61,023 nt of DNA from Hyphomicrobiaceae bacterium (GTDB taxonomy: Bacteria > Pseudomonadota > Alphaproteobacteria > Rhizobiales > Xanthobacteraceae): NCBI GenBank assembly GCA_021324465.1, contig JAJPJB010000017.1:1-61023 (forward strand), in the 5' to 3' direction. Position numbers and translations under genes: made by a program. A model generated the notes under the pieces. That model was not told the DNA's origin and made no database searches. It saw only the letters and a program-made list of their open reading frames with translations. Of this stretch, positions 26,628 through 36,140 are shown piece by piece. Within the stretch, counting starts at the first letter, position 1, and each line of letters begins with the position of its first letter.

Positions 26628-27347
26628 ATGACGTCAGGCGCCGCGGTGGGGTCCAGCGCAGAGAGCATTTCCTTGCGACGCCTCGCCAGGTCGCTGGCGA
26701 TTGCTGTCGTCGCCGTGATACTCGCGCCCTATGCCGTCGCCCCGTTCTACCGCTTCATCGATCCGGTCTCGACACCGATGCTGTGGCGATGGGTAACCGG
26801 CCAGCGCGTCGAGCGCATCCTTGTGCCGCTCGGTCACATCGCGCCGACACTGCCGCTTGCCGTCATCGTCGCAGAGGACGGCAGCTTCTGCCGCAACCGC
26901 GGCATCGATCTGGGCGCCATGCGCGAAGCCCTGCGACAATATGACGAGGGTGGTGACGCGCGCGGCGCCTCCACCATCACCCAGCAGACCGTCAAAAACC
27001 TGTTTCTGTGGGAAGGCCGCAGCTACCTGCGCAAGGCGCTGGAAATTCCGTTGGCGCTTTGGCTCAATCTGGTCCTGCCGAAACGGCGCATTATGGAAAT
27101 CTATCTTAACGTCGCGGAATGGGGACCGAACGGCGAGTTCGGCGTTGAGGCCGGCGCGCGCTTCGCCTTTGGCAGATCGGCGCGCGATCTCGATACCCAC
27201 GAGGCTGCGGAACTTGCCGCGATCCTTCCCAATCCCCATTTGCGCAGCGCCAGGATTCCCGGCATTTTGGTCCGCCGGTTGGCGGCTCTTTATCAGCGGC
27301 GGGCCGAGGAGTTTCCCGGCCGAGCGGCTTGCCTTAGAAGCGGCTGA
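26628..27347 (+). CDS. mtgA: Monofunctional biosynthetic peptidoglycan transglycosylase
   Basis: A 239-residue GT51 enzyme that polymerises lipid II glycan strands. One N-terminal membrane anchor (LARSLAIAVVAVILAPYAVA) is followed by the catalytic domain: AVIVAEDGSFCRNRGID with the catalytic Glu, ARGASTITQQTVKNLFLW, RKALEIPLALWLNLVLPKRR with the second Glu region, and EIYLNVAEWG. No transpeptidase domain follows. I chose ATG 26628; GTG 26625 is adjacent, and an in-frame start at 26562 would overlap the upstream gene. Confidence 0.94.
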   Translation: MTSGAAVGSSAESISLRRLARSLAIAVVAVILAPYAVAPFYRFIDPVSTPMLWRWVTGQRVERILVPLGHIAPTLPLAVIVAEDGSFCRNRGIDLGAMREALRQYDEGGDARGASTITQQTVKNLFLWEGRSYLRKALEIPLALWLNLVLPKRRIMEIYLNVAEWGPNGEFGVEAGARFAFGRSARDLDTHEAAELAAILPNPHLRSARIPGILVRRLAALYQRRAEEFPGRAACLRSG

Positions 27348-27459
27348 ACAGACCGGATTGATCAGGTTGAATTTTGGCCTCTAGCATTACCGCGGCTGTT
27401 CTTTTATAAGCCCGAAATTCCAAGCAATACGCGAGTTGGTTTACAGGAGATCGATCCCT

Positions 27460-27645
27460 ATGGCCGTGCCGAAACGAAAAACCTCGCCGTCGCGCCGCGG
27501 CATGCGCCGGTCGGCCGATGCCCTGAAGGCGCCCACTTATGTCGAGGACAAGGACTCCGGCGAATTGCGCCGGCCGCATCATATCGACCTCAAGACCGGT
27601 ATGTATCGGGGCCGCCAGGTGCTGACCAAGAAGAGCGAGACCTAA
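27460..27645 (+). CDS. rpmF: Large-subunit ribosomal protein L32
   Basis: A 61-residue basic protein beginning [20 protein letters not shown], as L32 does, with [16 protein letters not shown] near the end. It lacks the zinc-binding cysteines, as alphaproteobacterial L32 commonly does. ATG 27460 has AGGAGA nine bases upstream. It is 112 bp downstream of mtgA and may have its own promoter. Confidence 0.96.
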   Translation: MAVPKRKTSPSRRGMRRSADALKAPTYVEDKDSGELRRPHHIDLKTGMYRGRQVLTKKSET

Positions 27646-27742
27646 GCTTCCCTCATCATCCGCGAACAAGGCAGGCGCGGCTAGCAGAGCCGACAATCAA
27701 AAAGCCGAGCGGCTGAAAGCCATGTGACGAAAGACCCCCGTC

Positions 27743-28153
27743 ATGTTCGTGCTCGGCTTCCCACTGCTGCTCCTGCCCTTCGCCTTCTACAACATGATCG
27801 CGTTTCTCACGCCGGGAGTGAGTTGGACCGCGCCGGTGACGACCGTGCACATGATGTCGGGCCAGGACTGGGTGTTGACGTGGGAAGACATTCTGATTGC
27901 GGTCTCGATCTTCTTGCTCTGGGTCGAGATCATCAAATCGACGCGGATGGGATCACGCAGCGTAATGGACCACATCCTGGCCATGGCGCTGTTCATCGGC
28001 ATGCTGGTTGAATTCTTGCTGGTGCCGCAGGCTGCAACTTCGACCTTCTTTCTCCTGATGGCGATCGCGCTGGTGGACGTGCTCGCAGGCTTCATCATCG
28101 GCATTCGCGCAGGCCGGCGGCAGATTGAATTCGAGGGACCTGGCGCCGCCTGA
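27743..28153 (+). CDS. Small four-helix membrane protein of unknown function
   Basis: 136 residues with four hydrophobic segments (about 3-23, 47-66, 77-97 and 100-121) and a short charged C-terminus (AGRRQIEFEGPGAA). No catalytic motif is visible. The composition and codon use match neighbours, so it is a real gene rather than a shadow. Function unknown. Confidence 0.7.
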   Translation: MFVLGFPLLLLPFAFYNMIAFLTPGVSWTAPVTTVHMMSGQDWVLTWEDILIAVSIFLLWVEIIKSTRMGSRSVMDHILAMALFIGMLVEFLLVPQAATSTFFLLMAIALVDVLAGFIIGIRAGRRQIEFEGPGAA

Positions 28154-28156
28154 CGC

Positions 28157-28390
28157 TCAAAGCGAGCGCGACAACAAGCGGCCCGACGCTATCGAGCGGC
28201 GGTCCACTTCGCAATAGGCCGCGATCGCCGCCGCAGGCTCGGCGCGACGGCGGGCCCGAGTCTGCGGCGCCTGTGCCGATGTAGCGATGAGGTGCGCGAC
28301 AAAATCGGCATGCGCACGACCCGCTGGGTGCGGCGTCTCGCATTCGCGATTGCTAAGCTGCGCTGGGACAAGAGCGTTGCGCACCGGCAT
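28157..28390 (-). CDS. Small conserved hypothetical protein with PQTRxRRRAxP motif
   Basis: About 77 residues ending in DFVAHLIATSAQAPQTR then ARRRAEPAAAIAAY and a Ser-rich tail (SGRLLSRSL). I recall this FxAHLIAT...PQTRxRRRA pattern as recurring in short hypothetical proteins of Bradyrhizobiaceae-like genomes, which is why I call it. Start is ATG 28390 or GTG 28384 (AGGGA six bases before the latter). It is convergent with the membrane-protein gene, only 3 bp away. Function unknown. Confidence 0.55.
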   Translation of the reverse strand: MPVRNALVPAQLSNRECETPHPAGRAHADFVAHLIATSAQAPQTRARRRAEPAAAIAAYCEVDRRSIASGRLLSRSL

Positions 28391-28492
28391 TCCCTGTCCC
28401 GAAACGGGACGTTGCTGACCGTTGAGTCGGGACCTCGCAAGCGGCATGCCGGTTGGACTTATTTTTACCAATTCGTTTAAGGTCTTGGCGCT

Positions 28493-30283
28493 ATGGTAAG
28501 CGCCGATCTCGCATTGCCGATCGCAACGTCTCAGAGTCACGTCGAAATGGATGCAGAAGCGGGCTCCGCCAACCGCGCAGCCGAAACACCGCCATCAGCA
28601 CAGTTCGATGCGGCCCAAATCCTCGCCTCGGTCGGCGAAGTCGCCTACGATTGGCGCATCGAGACGGATGTCCTGCTTTGGGGACAGAACGTCGCGCAAG
28701 TGCTCCTGATCCACGATCCTTCGAGGATCGCGACCGGCCGCGCCTTTGCGGAGCTCCTTGAAGCCGAAAATGTACAGGCACGCTTCGATGCTGTCATGCA
28801 ATCGCGGCAACGCGACGAAGGGCACGGCGTCGGCTATCAGATTCAATATTGTCTTCGGCCTGAGGCTGGCTCCGAGACAAAACTCTGGATCGAAGATACG
28901 GGGCGCTGGTTTGCCGACGCCACCGGGCGGCCCATTCGCGCACTCGGCGTGCTGCGCGTCATAAACGAGCGGTATGAGCACGAGCGCAAGCTTAGCTTTC
29001 TTGCTCGCTGCGACGGTCTCACCGGCGAACTGAACCGCCACCGGCTCACCGAAGTCCTCGAAGACACGATCGAGGAGACCCTACAGTCTCGCTCGTCCTG
29101 CGGATTCTTGCTGGTCGGCGTCGACGATCTGACGCGCATCAACGATGCTTACGGCTTCGATGTCGCCGACCAAGTCATCGCCGCAATCGCCAGACGGCTG
29201 CGCAGCCGGATGCGCGGCAAGGATACGCTGGGCCGTTTTTCCGGCAGCAAATTCGGCCTGGTCCTGCGCGATTGCACGCCTGACGACATGGCGATCGCAG
29301 CCGAACGTATGCTCGCGGGCGTCCGCGCCGACATGATCCCGACCAGCGCCGGGCCGATCGCCGCGACTGTCACAATCGGCGGGGTCACTGCGCCGCGTCA
29401 TGCGCGCAGCGCCGCGGAGATGCTTAGTCGTGCGCATGAGAGCCTCGACGGCGCCAAAACACGGCGGCGCGGTTCCTACTCGCCCTATCGGCCGAATATC
29501 GAACGCGACGCGGTACGCCGCGAGAACGCACGCATCACCGAGGAAATCATCGCCGCACTCAACGAGCGACGGGTTTTTCTCGCCTACGAAACCGTGGCGA
29601 CGGCGGCCGATCGGCGACCGGCCTTCTATGAATGTTTGATGCGCATTCGGCGCAGCGACGGCAGCCTTCTGCCGGCGAGCAACATTGTGCCAGCGGCGGA
29701 GCGGCTGGGCTTGGTCCGCCTCCTCGATTTTCGAGTGCTCGAATTGGTCGTTGACGAACTCACTGCCGCGCCGGCCTTGCAGGCAAGCGTGAATGTGTCG
29801 CCGGCATCGACGGCCGATCCGGATTGGTGGGCGGGTTTGGCATCGCTATTACGCGCGCACACGGGACTCGCCGGGCGCCTGATCGTGGAAATTACCGAAA
29901 GTGCCGCGATCCAGGACATCGAGGAGACACGGGGCTTTGTTGCGCGCGTGAAGGATCTCGGCTGCCGCATTGCCATCGACGATTTCGGCGCCGGCTACAC
30001 CTCGTTCCGCAATCTGCGCAGGCTCGGCGTCGATCTGGTCAAAATCGACGGCGCTTTCGTGCAGGATATTATGCGCGCGGAAGATGATCGCGCTTTCGTG
30101 CGCACGCTCCTCGATCTGGCAAGCCGGCTTGGCCTCAAGACCGTCGCCGAATGGGTGCCGGACGAGCCGGTCGCGCAGACATTGCAGATGTGGGGCTGCG
30201 ATTATCTGCAAGGCGCCTGGATTGGGCTTGCCTCGACCGAACGGCCCTGGATTGCAAGCGGTGCGGCAACGATCGCGATTTAG
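28493..30283 (+). CDS. PAS-like/GGDEF(degenerate)/EAL cyclic-di-GMP protein
   Basis: 596 residues. A PAS-like domain (about 40-160) is followed by a GGDEF fold whose signature reads SGSKF at 250-254, so diguanylate cyclase activity is very unlikely. The EAL domain starts near 345. Its signature is ECL at 380-382, but the metal and catalytic ligands appear kept: E380, N434, E466/E469, D496-D497 (IDDFGAGYTS), K517 (LVKIDG), E553 (TVAEWV) and Q573 (YLQG). It is therefore probably a phosphodiesterase or c-di-GMP sensor. It is convergent with phaR (4 bp overlap), so a link with PHB storage is possible but unproven. Confidence 0.9.
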   Translation: MVSADLALPIATSQSHVEMDAEAGSANRAAETPPSAQFDAAQILASVGEVAYDWRIETDVLLWGQNVAQVLLIHDPSRIATGRAFAELLEAENVQARFDAVMQSRQRDEGHGVGYQIQYCLRPEAGSETKLWIEDTGRWFADATGRPIRALGVLRVINERYEHERKLSFLARCDGLTGELNRHRLTEVLEDTIEETLQSRSSCGFLLVGVDDLTRINDAYGFDVADQVIAAIARRLRSRMRGKDTLGRFSGSKFGLVLRDCTPDDMAIAAERMLAGVRADMIPTSAGPIAATVTIGGVTAPRHARSAAEMLSRAHESLDGAKTRRRGSYSPYRPNIERDAVRRENARITEEIIAALNERRVFLAYETVATAADRRPAFYECLMRIRRSDGSLLPASNIVPAAERLGLVRLLDFRVLELVVDELTAAPALQASVNVSPASTADPDWWAGLASLLRAHTGLAGRLIVEITESAAIQDIEETRGFVARVKDLGCRIAIDDFGAGYTSFRNLRRLGVDLVKIDGAFVQDIMRAEDDRAFVRTLLDLASRLGLKTVAEWVPDEPVAQTLQMWGCDYLQGAWIGLASTERPWIASGAATIAI

Positions 30284-30876
30284 TCTTTTTGCGTCAGGCG
30301 ATCGACCTTTCGCTGCATCTCCTCAAGTTGTCGCTTGAGATCGTCGATATCGCCGGACTTTTGCGCCGGCCGTTCGTGTTCCGGGGCAGTCTCGCTGGTC
30401 TGGTTCTCCCGCCGAGCGAACGGTGCGAACATTGCGAAAGTGCGCTCGAACATTTCCATGTTTCGCCGCACCTGCTCCTCGAGCGAGGTGAAGGCGCCGA
30501 CTCCGAACGCCTGCGCCATCTGCTGGCGGAACTTTTCTTGTTCGCGGGTGAGCGACTCGATGGACACTTCGAGATAGCGCGGCACCAGCATCTGCATGCT
30601 GTCGCCATAGAAGCGGATGAGCTGCCGCAGAAATGTGATCGGCAGAAGATTTTGGCCCTGCTTGTTCTCCTGCTCGAAAATGATCTGCGTGAGCACCGAG
30701 CGCGTGATGTCCTCGCCGGTTTTCGCATCATAGACGACAAAATCTTCGCCGGTCTTGACCATGGCGGCGAGGTCTTCGAGCGTGACGTAGGTGCTCGTAC
30801 CCGTATTGTAGAGCCGCCGATTGGCGTATTTCTTGATGGTGACCGGCTCAGCGGTCTTGGTCATGGGTTCGGACAT
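30280..30876 (-). CDS. phaR: Polyhydroxyalkanoate synthesis repressor PhaR
   Basis: About 198 residues. The N-terminal PHB/PHA accumulation regulator DNA-binding domain is evident (TIKKYANRRLYNTGTSTYVT, TGEDFVVYDAKTGEDITR), followed by the PHB-binding region FLRQLIRFYGDSMQMLVP and a C-terminal coiled coil (DIDDLKRQLEEMQRKVDRL). PhaR represses phasin and its own gene and is released by binding PHB granules. It is divergent from phaA across about 250 bp. ATG 30876 is preferred over 30897; ATG 30864 is also possible. Confidence 0.93.
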   Translation of the reverse strand: MSEPMTKTAEPVTIKKYANRRLYNTGTSTYVTLEDLAAMVKTGEDFVVYDAKTGEDITRSVLTQIIFEQENKQGQNLLPITFLRQLIRFYGDSMQMLVPRYLEVSIESLTREQEKFRQQMAQAFGVGAFTSLEEQVRRNMEMFERTFAMFAPFARRENQTSETAPEHERPAQKSGDIDDLKRQLEEMQRKVDRLTQKD

Positions 30877-30943
30877 CAGGACACCGAAACAAAGCAACCT
30901 TCAAGATAGGCGGTTTTGCGCGACGGGGCTACCGTTATTGTGA

Positions 30944-32302
<1,359 letters not shown>

Positions 32303-32522
32303 GGGCGTACAACAGGGCAACGTGCGTTTGTTGACATAGGACACGGCCGCGCATCGGCCGGGGCCATTATGGCCGGCTCAAGTGGAAACTTGCGCCGGCC
32401 ATCAGCGTCTTTAGGCTGGCGCCAAGACCAGGATTTGGATTTCGGCCGGAACGGTTTGCACACGGGCGAATGGGCCGGACGCAGAAAGTGGTGCGGACTG
32501 GATTTGAAACAGGGAGGAGATT

Positions 32523-33248
32523 ATGCCCCGCGTTGCATTGGTTACCGGGGGAACGCGCGGTATTGGCGCGGCGATCAGCAAGGCGCTCACCGCGGCCGGC
32601 TACCGGGTCGCGGCCAATTACGGCGGCAATGATGAAGTCGCCAACAATTTCAAGCAGGAGACCGGGATCAATGTCTACAAATGGGACGTCTCTTCATTTG
32701 ACGCCTGCGCCGCCGGCGTGAAGCAGGTCGAGGCCGATCTTGGCCCGGTCGAGGTGTTGGTAAACAATGCCGGCATCACGCGCGACGCGCAGCTTCACCG
32801 CATGAAACCCGAGCAATGGACCGAGGTGATCAACACCAATCTCGGCTCGCTGTTCAACATGTGCCGCAATGTCATCGAAGGCATGCGCGAGCGCAAATTC
32901 GGCCGCATCATCAATATCTCGTCGATCAATGGCCAGAAAGGGCAGTTCGGTCAGACCAATTATTCCGCCGCCAAAGCCGGCGAGATCGGCTTCACCAAGG
33001 CGCTGGCGCAAGAGGGCGCGCGGGTCGGCGTCACTGTCAATGCGGTGTGCCCCGGCTATATCGCCACAGACATGGTGAAGGCGATGTCGCAGGAAGTGCT
33101 GCAAAAGAACATCTTGCCGCAAATTCCCATCGGCCGCCTGGGCGAACCCGAGGAAATCGCGCGCTGCGTTGTGTTTTTGGCGTCGGACGAGGCGGGCCTG
33201 ATCACCGGCTCGACGCTGACTGCCAATGGCGGCCAGTATTTCGCCTGA
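32523..33248 (+). CDS. phaB: Acetoacetyl-CoA reductase
   Basis: A 241-residue short-chain dehydrogenase that reduces acetoacetyl-CoA to (R)-3-hydroxybutyryl-CoA using NADPH. The Rossmann motif is VTGGTRGIGAAISKAL, with VNNAGITRD, catalytic ISSINGQKGQFGQTNYSAAK (Ser, Tyr, Lys) and NAVCPGYIATDM. The QKGQFGQTNYSAAKAG segment is typical of PhaB rather than FabG. A strong GGGAGGAG site precedes ATG 32523. Confidence 0.96.
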   Translation: MPRVALVTGGTRGIGAAISKALTAAGYRVAANYGGNDEVANNFKQETGINVYKWDVSSFDACAAGVKQVEADLGPVEVLVNNAGITRDAQLHRMKPEQWTEVINTNLGSLFNMCRNVIEGMRERKFGRIINISSINGQKGQFGQTNYSAAKAGEIGFTKALAQEGARVGVTVNAVCPGYIATDMVKAMSQEVLQKNILPQIPIGRLGEPEEIARCVVFLASDEAGLITGSTLTANGGQYFA

Positions 33249-33307
33249 CACGAAGCGGCCCTATATAGCGCGGAGCCTTCCCCGCACGGGTCGAGAGTCG
33301 GCACACC

Positions 33308-34096
33308 ATGGCGTCGCCTCCCAAGCCGGTCGCCGAGCAGCGACGCGATCAGATGTTCCCCGATCTCGAGCCGTTCGAGATCGAGCGCATGCGCCGCTTC
33401 GGCGAGTGCCGCACGTTTCAGCCCGGCGACAAGCTCTTCACCGCCGGCGAGATCGGCCCCGGGCTGGTTGTCATACCTTGCGGCAAGGTCGAAATCAGCC
33501 AGACCGACAGTTCGGGAAATCGGCGGCTTATCGTCACGCACGGCCCCGGTCAGTTCCTTGGCGAATTGGCGCAAATGGCCGGACGGCCGTCGCTGGCCGA
33601 CGCGACCGCGATCGAGCCGGTGCACGGCATCATCATTCAGCCCGATCGGTTGCGCGCGCATGGCCAACATCGAAGTCGTGACCGGCGCCGCGGTGAGCGC
33701 GCTCGAAGGCCGCAACGGTGTGCTGGAAGCGGTACGCTGGCGCCATGGCAAAAACGGCAACGAGATGCGGCATCCGATCGATCATCTGTTCCTGTTCATC
33801 GGCGCGGAGCCGAATACCGACTGGCTTGCCGGTTCCGGCGTCAAGCTGGACGCCAAAGGCTTCGTGCTGACTGGCGAGGCAGCCGGCGGCGACCGTCATG
33901 CGCTGGAAACCAGCCACGCGGCGTCTTCGCCATTGGCGATGTCCGCGCCGGCTCGATCAAGCGCGTCGCCGCCGCAGTCGGCGAAGGCGCGCAGGTGGTG
34001 GCGGCGCTGCACGGCTACTTGGCGGAAACAGCCGGCAAGCCGCCGACGCTAGCGGTCATGGTGACCAATCCTTCGGCGCCAGTTCAAACCCACTGA
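33308..34096 (+). pseudogene. Decayed cyclic-nucleotide-binding/thioredoxin-reductase fusion gene
   Basis: Residues encoded at 33308-33658 form a complete cNMP-binding domain (FQPGDKLFTAGEIGPGLVV, GPGQFLGELAQMAGRPSLA). The frame then shifts, and 33660-33914 encodes the middle of a thioredoxin-reductase-like flavoprotein (ANIEVVTGAAVSALEG, DHLFLFIGAEPNTDWLAGSG). A one-base loss near 33915 returns to the first frame for the C-terminal FAD motif (GVFAIGDVRAGSIKRVAAA). About 300 residues including the first FAD motif and the CxxC site are missing between the first two parts. Intact relatives join all these parts in one frame. The 3' end overlaps the convergent cupin gene by 41 bp. Confidence 0.85.
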
Positions 34097-34493
34097 ATTC
34101 AAAGCCCGGTGCCGCAGTGCAGCCGACCAGCGTCCAATCGCCGAGCGTCCGTGCGGTTTGCCAGGCATGACGAGGCACAACCGCTTGCGGCCGTTCGCCG
34201 GCGGCAAGATCCGGACCAAGGGTCACGCTCTCAATGTGCCCTTCCCGTTCGGAGATTTCGAGTTTTAAAGGATCACCGGCATGCCAGTGCCACAGCTCGA
34301 CCGAATCCATCCGATGCCAGTGTGAGCGCTCGTGGCGCGCGAGGAGAAAATAAATCGCCGTGGATAGGGCACGGTCTCTGATGGTCTTTTGGCTGTCGCG
34401 AAAGGTTTCGCGAAAATGGCCGCCTTCGGGATGCGGCTTGAGATCGAGCAGCCGGATGACCTGCGAAGCTGAGAGCGCGTTCACAACCGTCAC
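34056..34493 (-). CDS. Cupin superfamily protein (DUF985 type)
   Basis: 145 residues with the DUF985/Cupin_5 pattern: LKPHPEGGHFRETFRD, STAIYFLLARHERSHWHRMDS, ELWHWHAGDPL and FEFSGFELAP at the C-terminus. Some relatives act on sugars or bind metal, but no firm activity is established for the family. It starts at GTG 34493 immediately after the gloB stop, so the two genes are probably co-transcribed. Confidence 0.88.
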   Translation of the reverse strand: MTVVNALSASQVIRLLDLKPHPEGGHFRETFRDSQKTIRDRALSTAIYFLLARHERSHWHRMDSVELWHWHAGDPLKLEISEREGHIESVTLGPDLAAGERPQAVVPRHAWQTARTLGDWTLVGCTAAPGFEFSGFELAPKDWSP

Positions 34494-35261
34494 TCAGAAG
34501 CGGTTCTTGCGCTCGCGAATCTCGGCAAAGACCTTCCAGGCCGGACTGCCCGAAAGGCCGAGCGATTTCGCCAGTTCGGCATCATCGGCGCGCAGGAACG
34601 GATTGGCCGCCTTTTCCGCGCCGATCGTTGCAGGGATCGTCGATTTGCCCGATGCGAGCAGCCTGCGCACTTCTTCATCGCGCGCCGCCAACGCCTTGTT
34701 GTTGGAATCAATGGTTTTGGCGAAGCGAATATTGGCCGCCGTATATTCATGGCCGCAATAAAAGCGCGTGTCCTCGGGCAAGCCGCGCAGCTTGAGCAGC
34801 GATTGCCACATCGTTTCCGCATTGCCTTCGATGACCCGGCCGCAGCCGATCGAAAACAGGGTGTCGCCGACAAAGGCGATTTTCTCGGCCGGAAAGAAAT
34901 AGGAGATATGACCGGCAGTATGTCCCGGCGTTTCGATCACGCGGCTTTCGAGACCGCCGACGTTCACCGTATCACCTTCGCCCACCGCCTTATCGACATG
35001 CGAAATGCGCCGCGCCTCGCCGCGCGGTGCTACGACGCGGCAGTTGTGCCGTGCCTTGAGCTCGCCGATACCCGCAGTGTGATCGGCATGGTGGTGCGTG
35101 ACAAGGATATCCGTCAGCCGCCAGCCGGTTTTCCTGAGAGCGGCTTCGACCGGGGCGGCCTCCGGCGCGTCGATGGAGGCCGTCGCCCCACTCATCGGAT
35201 CGTGAATGAGAACGCCAAAATTGTCGGTCAGGCACGTAAATAGATAGGTTTCGGCCGGCAT
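34494..35261 (-). CDS. gloB: Hydroxyacylglutathione hydrolase (glyoxalase II)
   Basis: A 255-residue metallo-beta-lactamase-fold enzyme that hydrolyses S-lactoylglutathione, completing methylglyoxal detoxification. The metal-binding motif is VTHHHADHTAGIGEL, with further ligands in TPGHTAGHISYFF, FVGDTLFSIGCGR and FYCGHEYTAANIRFA. The length is normal. It is divergent from a methyltransferase gene with 130 bp between, an arrangement common in Hyphomicrobiales. Confidence 0.95.
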   Translation of the reverse strand: MPAETYLFTCLTDNFGVLIHDPMSGATASIDAPEAAPVEAALRKTGWRLTDILVTHHHADHTAGIGELKARHNCRVVAPRGEARRISHVDKAVGEGDTVNVGGLESRVIETPGHTAGHISYFFPAEKIAFVGDTLFSIGCGRVIEGNAETMWQSLLKLRGLPEDTRFYCGHEYTAANIRFAKTIDSNNKALAARDEEVRRLLASGKSTIPATIGAEKAANPFLRADDAELAKSLGLSGSPAWKVFAEIRERKNRF

Positions 35262-35391
35262 GTGATCGCAATCCGAGAATGACTGAGGCCCAAAGGTAGG
35301 CGCTCGGCCTTGTTAACCGCAAGGCCGACGCTGCGACGATTACTCGCCGCTCGGCACGGCACGCGTTGCAATGACGTGCTATTTTGAGGGT

Positions 35392-36132
35392 ATGGACGTT
35401 GTCGACCTGCGCAATTTCTATGGCCAGCAGCTCGGCGTGGTGGCGCGCCGCTTTATCGGGCGCGGCATCCGCGCGCGCTGGAGCGACACCCGCGGCATGC
35501 GCGTCCTGGGAGTGGGTTATGCCACGCCTTATCTCGGTTTGTTCCGCGAAGAGGCCGAACGCTGCCTGGCCCTGATGCCTGCGCCGCAAGGCGTGGTGCG
35601 CTGGCCCTCGACACGGCCCGCTTTGGCCGCCCTGGTCGAGGAGGACGAGCTACCGCTGACCGACTCTGCGGTCGATCGGCTGCTCTTGGTTCACGCGCTT
35701 GAAATGTCGCCAGATCCGGTCGAATTGTTGCGCGAGGCTTGGCGGGTGTTGGCGGCCGGCGGGCGCCTGCTCGCGGTTGTACCGAATCGGCGCGGCCTGT
35801 GGGCGCGGATGGACACGACGCCATTCGGCCAGGGACGGCCCTATTCGCGCTCGCAGATCACTCATCTCCTTCGCGACACCTGGTTCACGCCAACCGGCTG
35901 GGGCGAAGCGCTTTACGTGCCGCCGATCTCGCGCCGATTGTTTTTGCGCTCAGCGGTCGCCTGGGAGCGCACCGGCGCTAGTCTGGCAGCGCCGTTTGCC
36001 GGCGTTCACATCGTCGAGGCCACGAAGCAAGTTTATCGTGCCATCCCGGCTCGGCGGGAAAAACGCAGGCTGGTTCCAGCGCTCAAGCCGGTCCTGGTAC
36101 CTTCGCCGGGTGCGACGGCCATTCACAGCTAG
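35392..36132 (+). CDS. Class I SAM-dependent methyltransferase domain protein
   Basis: About 246 residues. The SAM-binding region is a degenerate motif I (MRVLGVGYATPYL) followed by SAVDRLLLVHALEMSPDP and EAWRVLAAGGRLLAVVPN, the methyltransferase_11 pattern. The C-terminal half (SRRLFLRSAVAWERTG, VHIVEATKQVYRAI) is conserved among gloB-linked members. The substrate is unknown. ATG 35392 is close to a GAGGG; ATG 35371 is an alternative. Confidence 0.82.
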   Translation: MDVVDLRNFYGQQLGVVARRFIGRGIRARWSDTRGMRVLGVGYATPYLGLFREEAERCLALMPAPQGVVRWPSTRPALAALVEEDELPLTDSAVDRLLLVHALEMSPDPVELLREAWRVLAAGGRLLAVVPNRRGLWARMDTTPFGQGRPYSRSQITHLLRDTWFTPTGWGEALYVPPISRRLFLRSAVAWERTGASLAAPFAGVHIVEATKQVYRAIPARREKRRLVPALKPVLVPSPGATAIHS

Positions 36133-36140
36133 GCGGCCGC

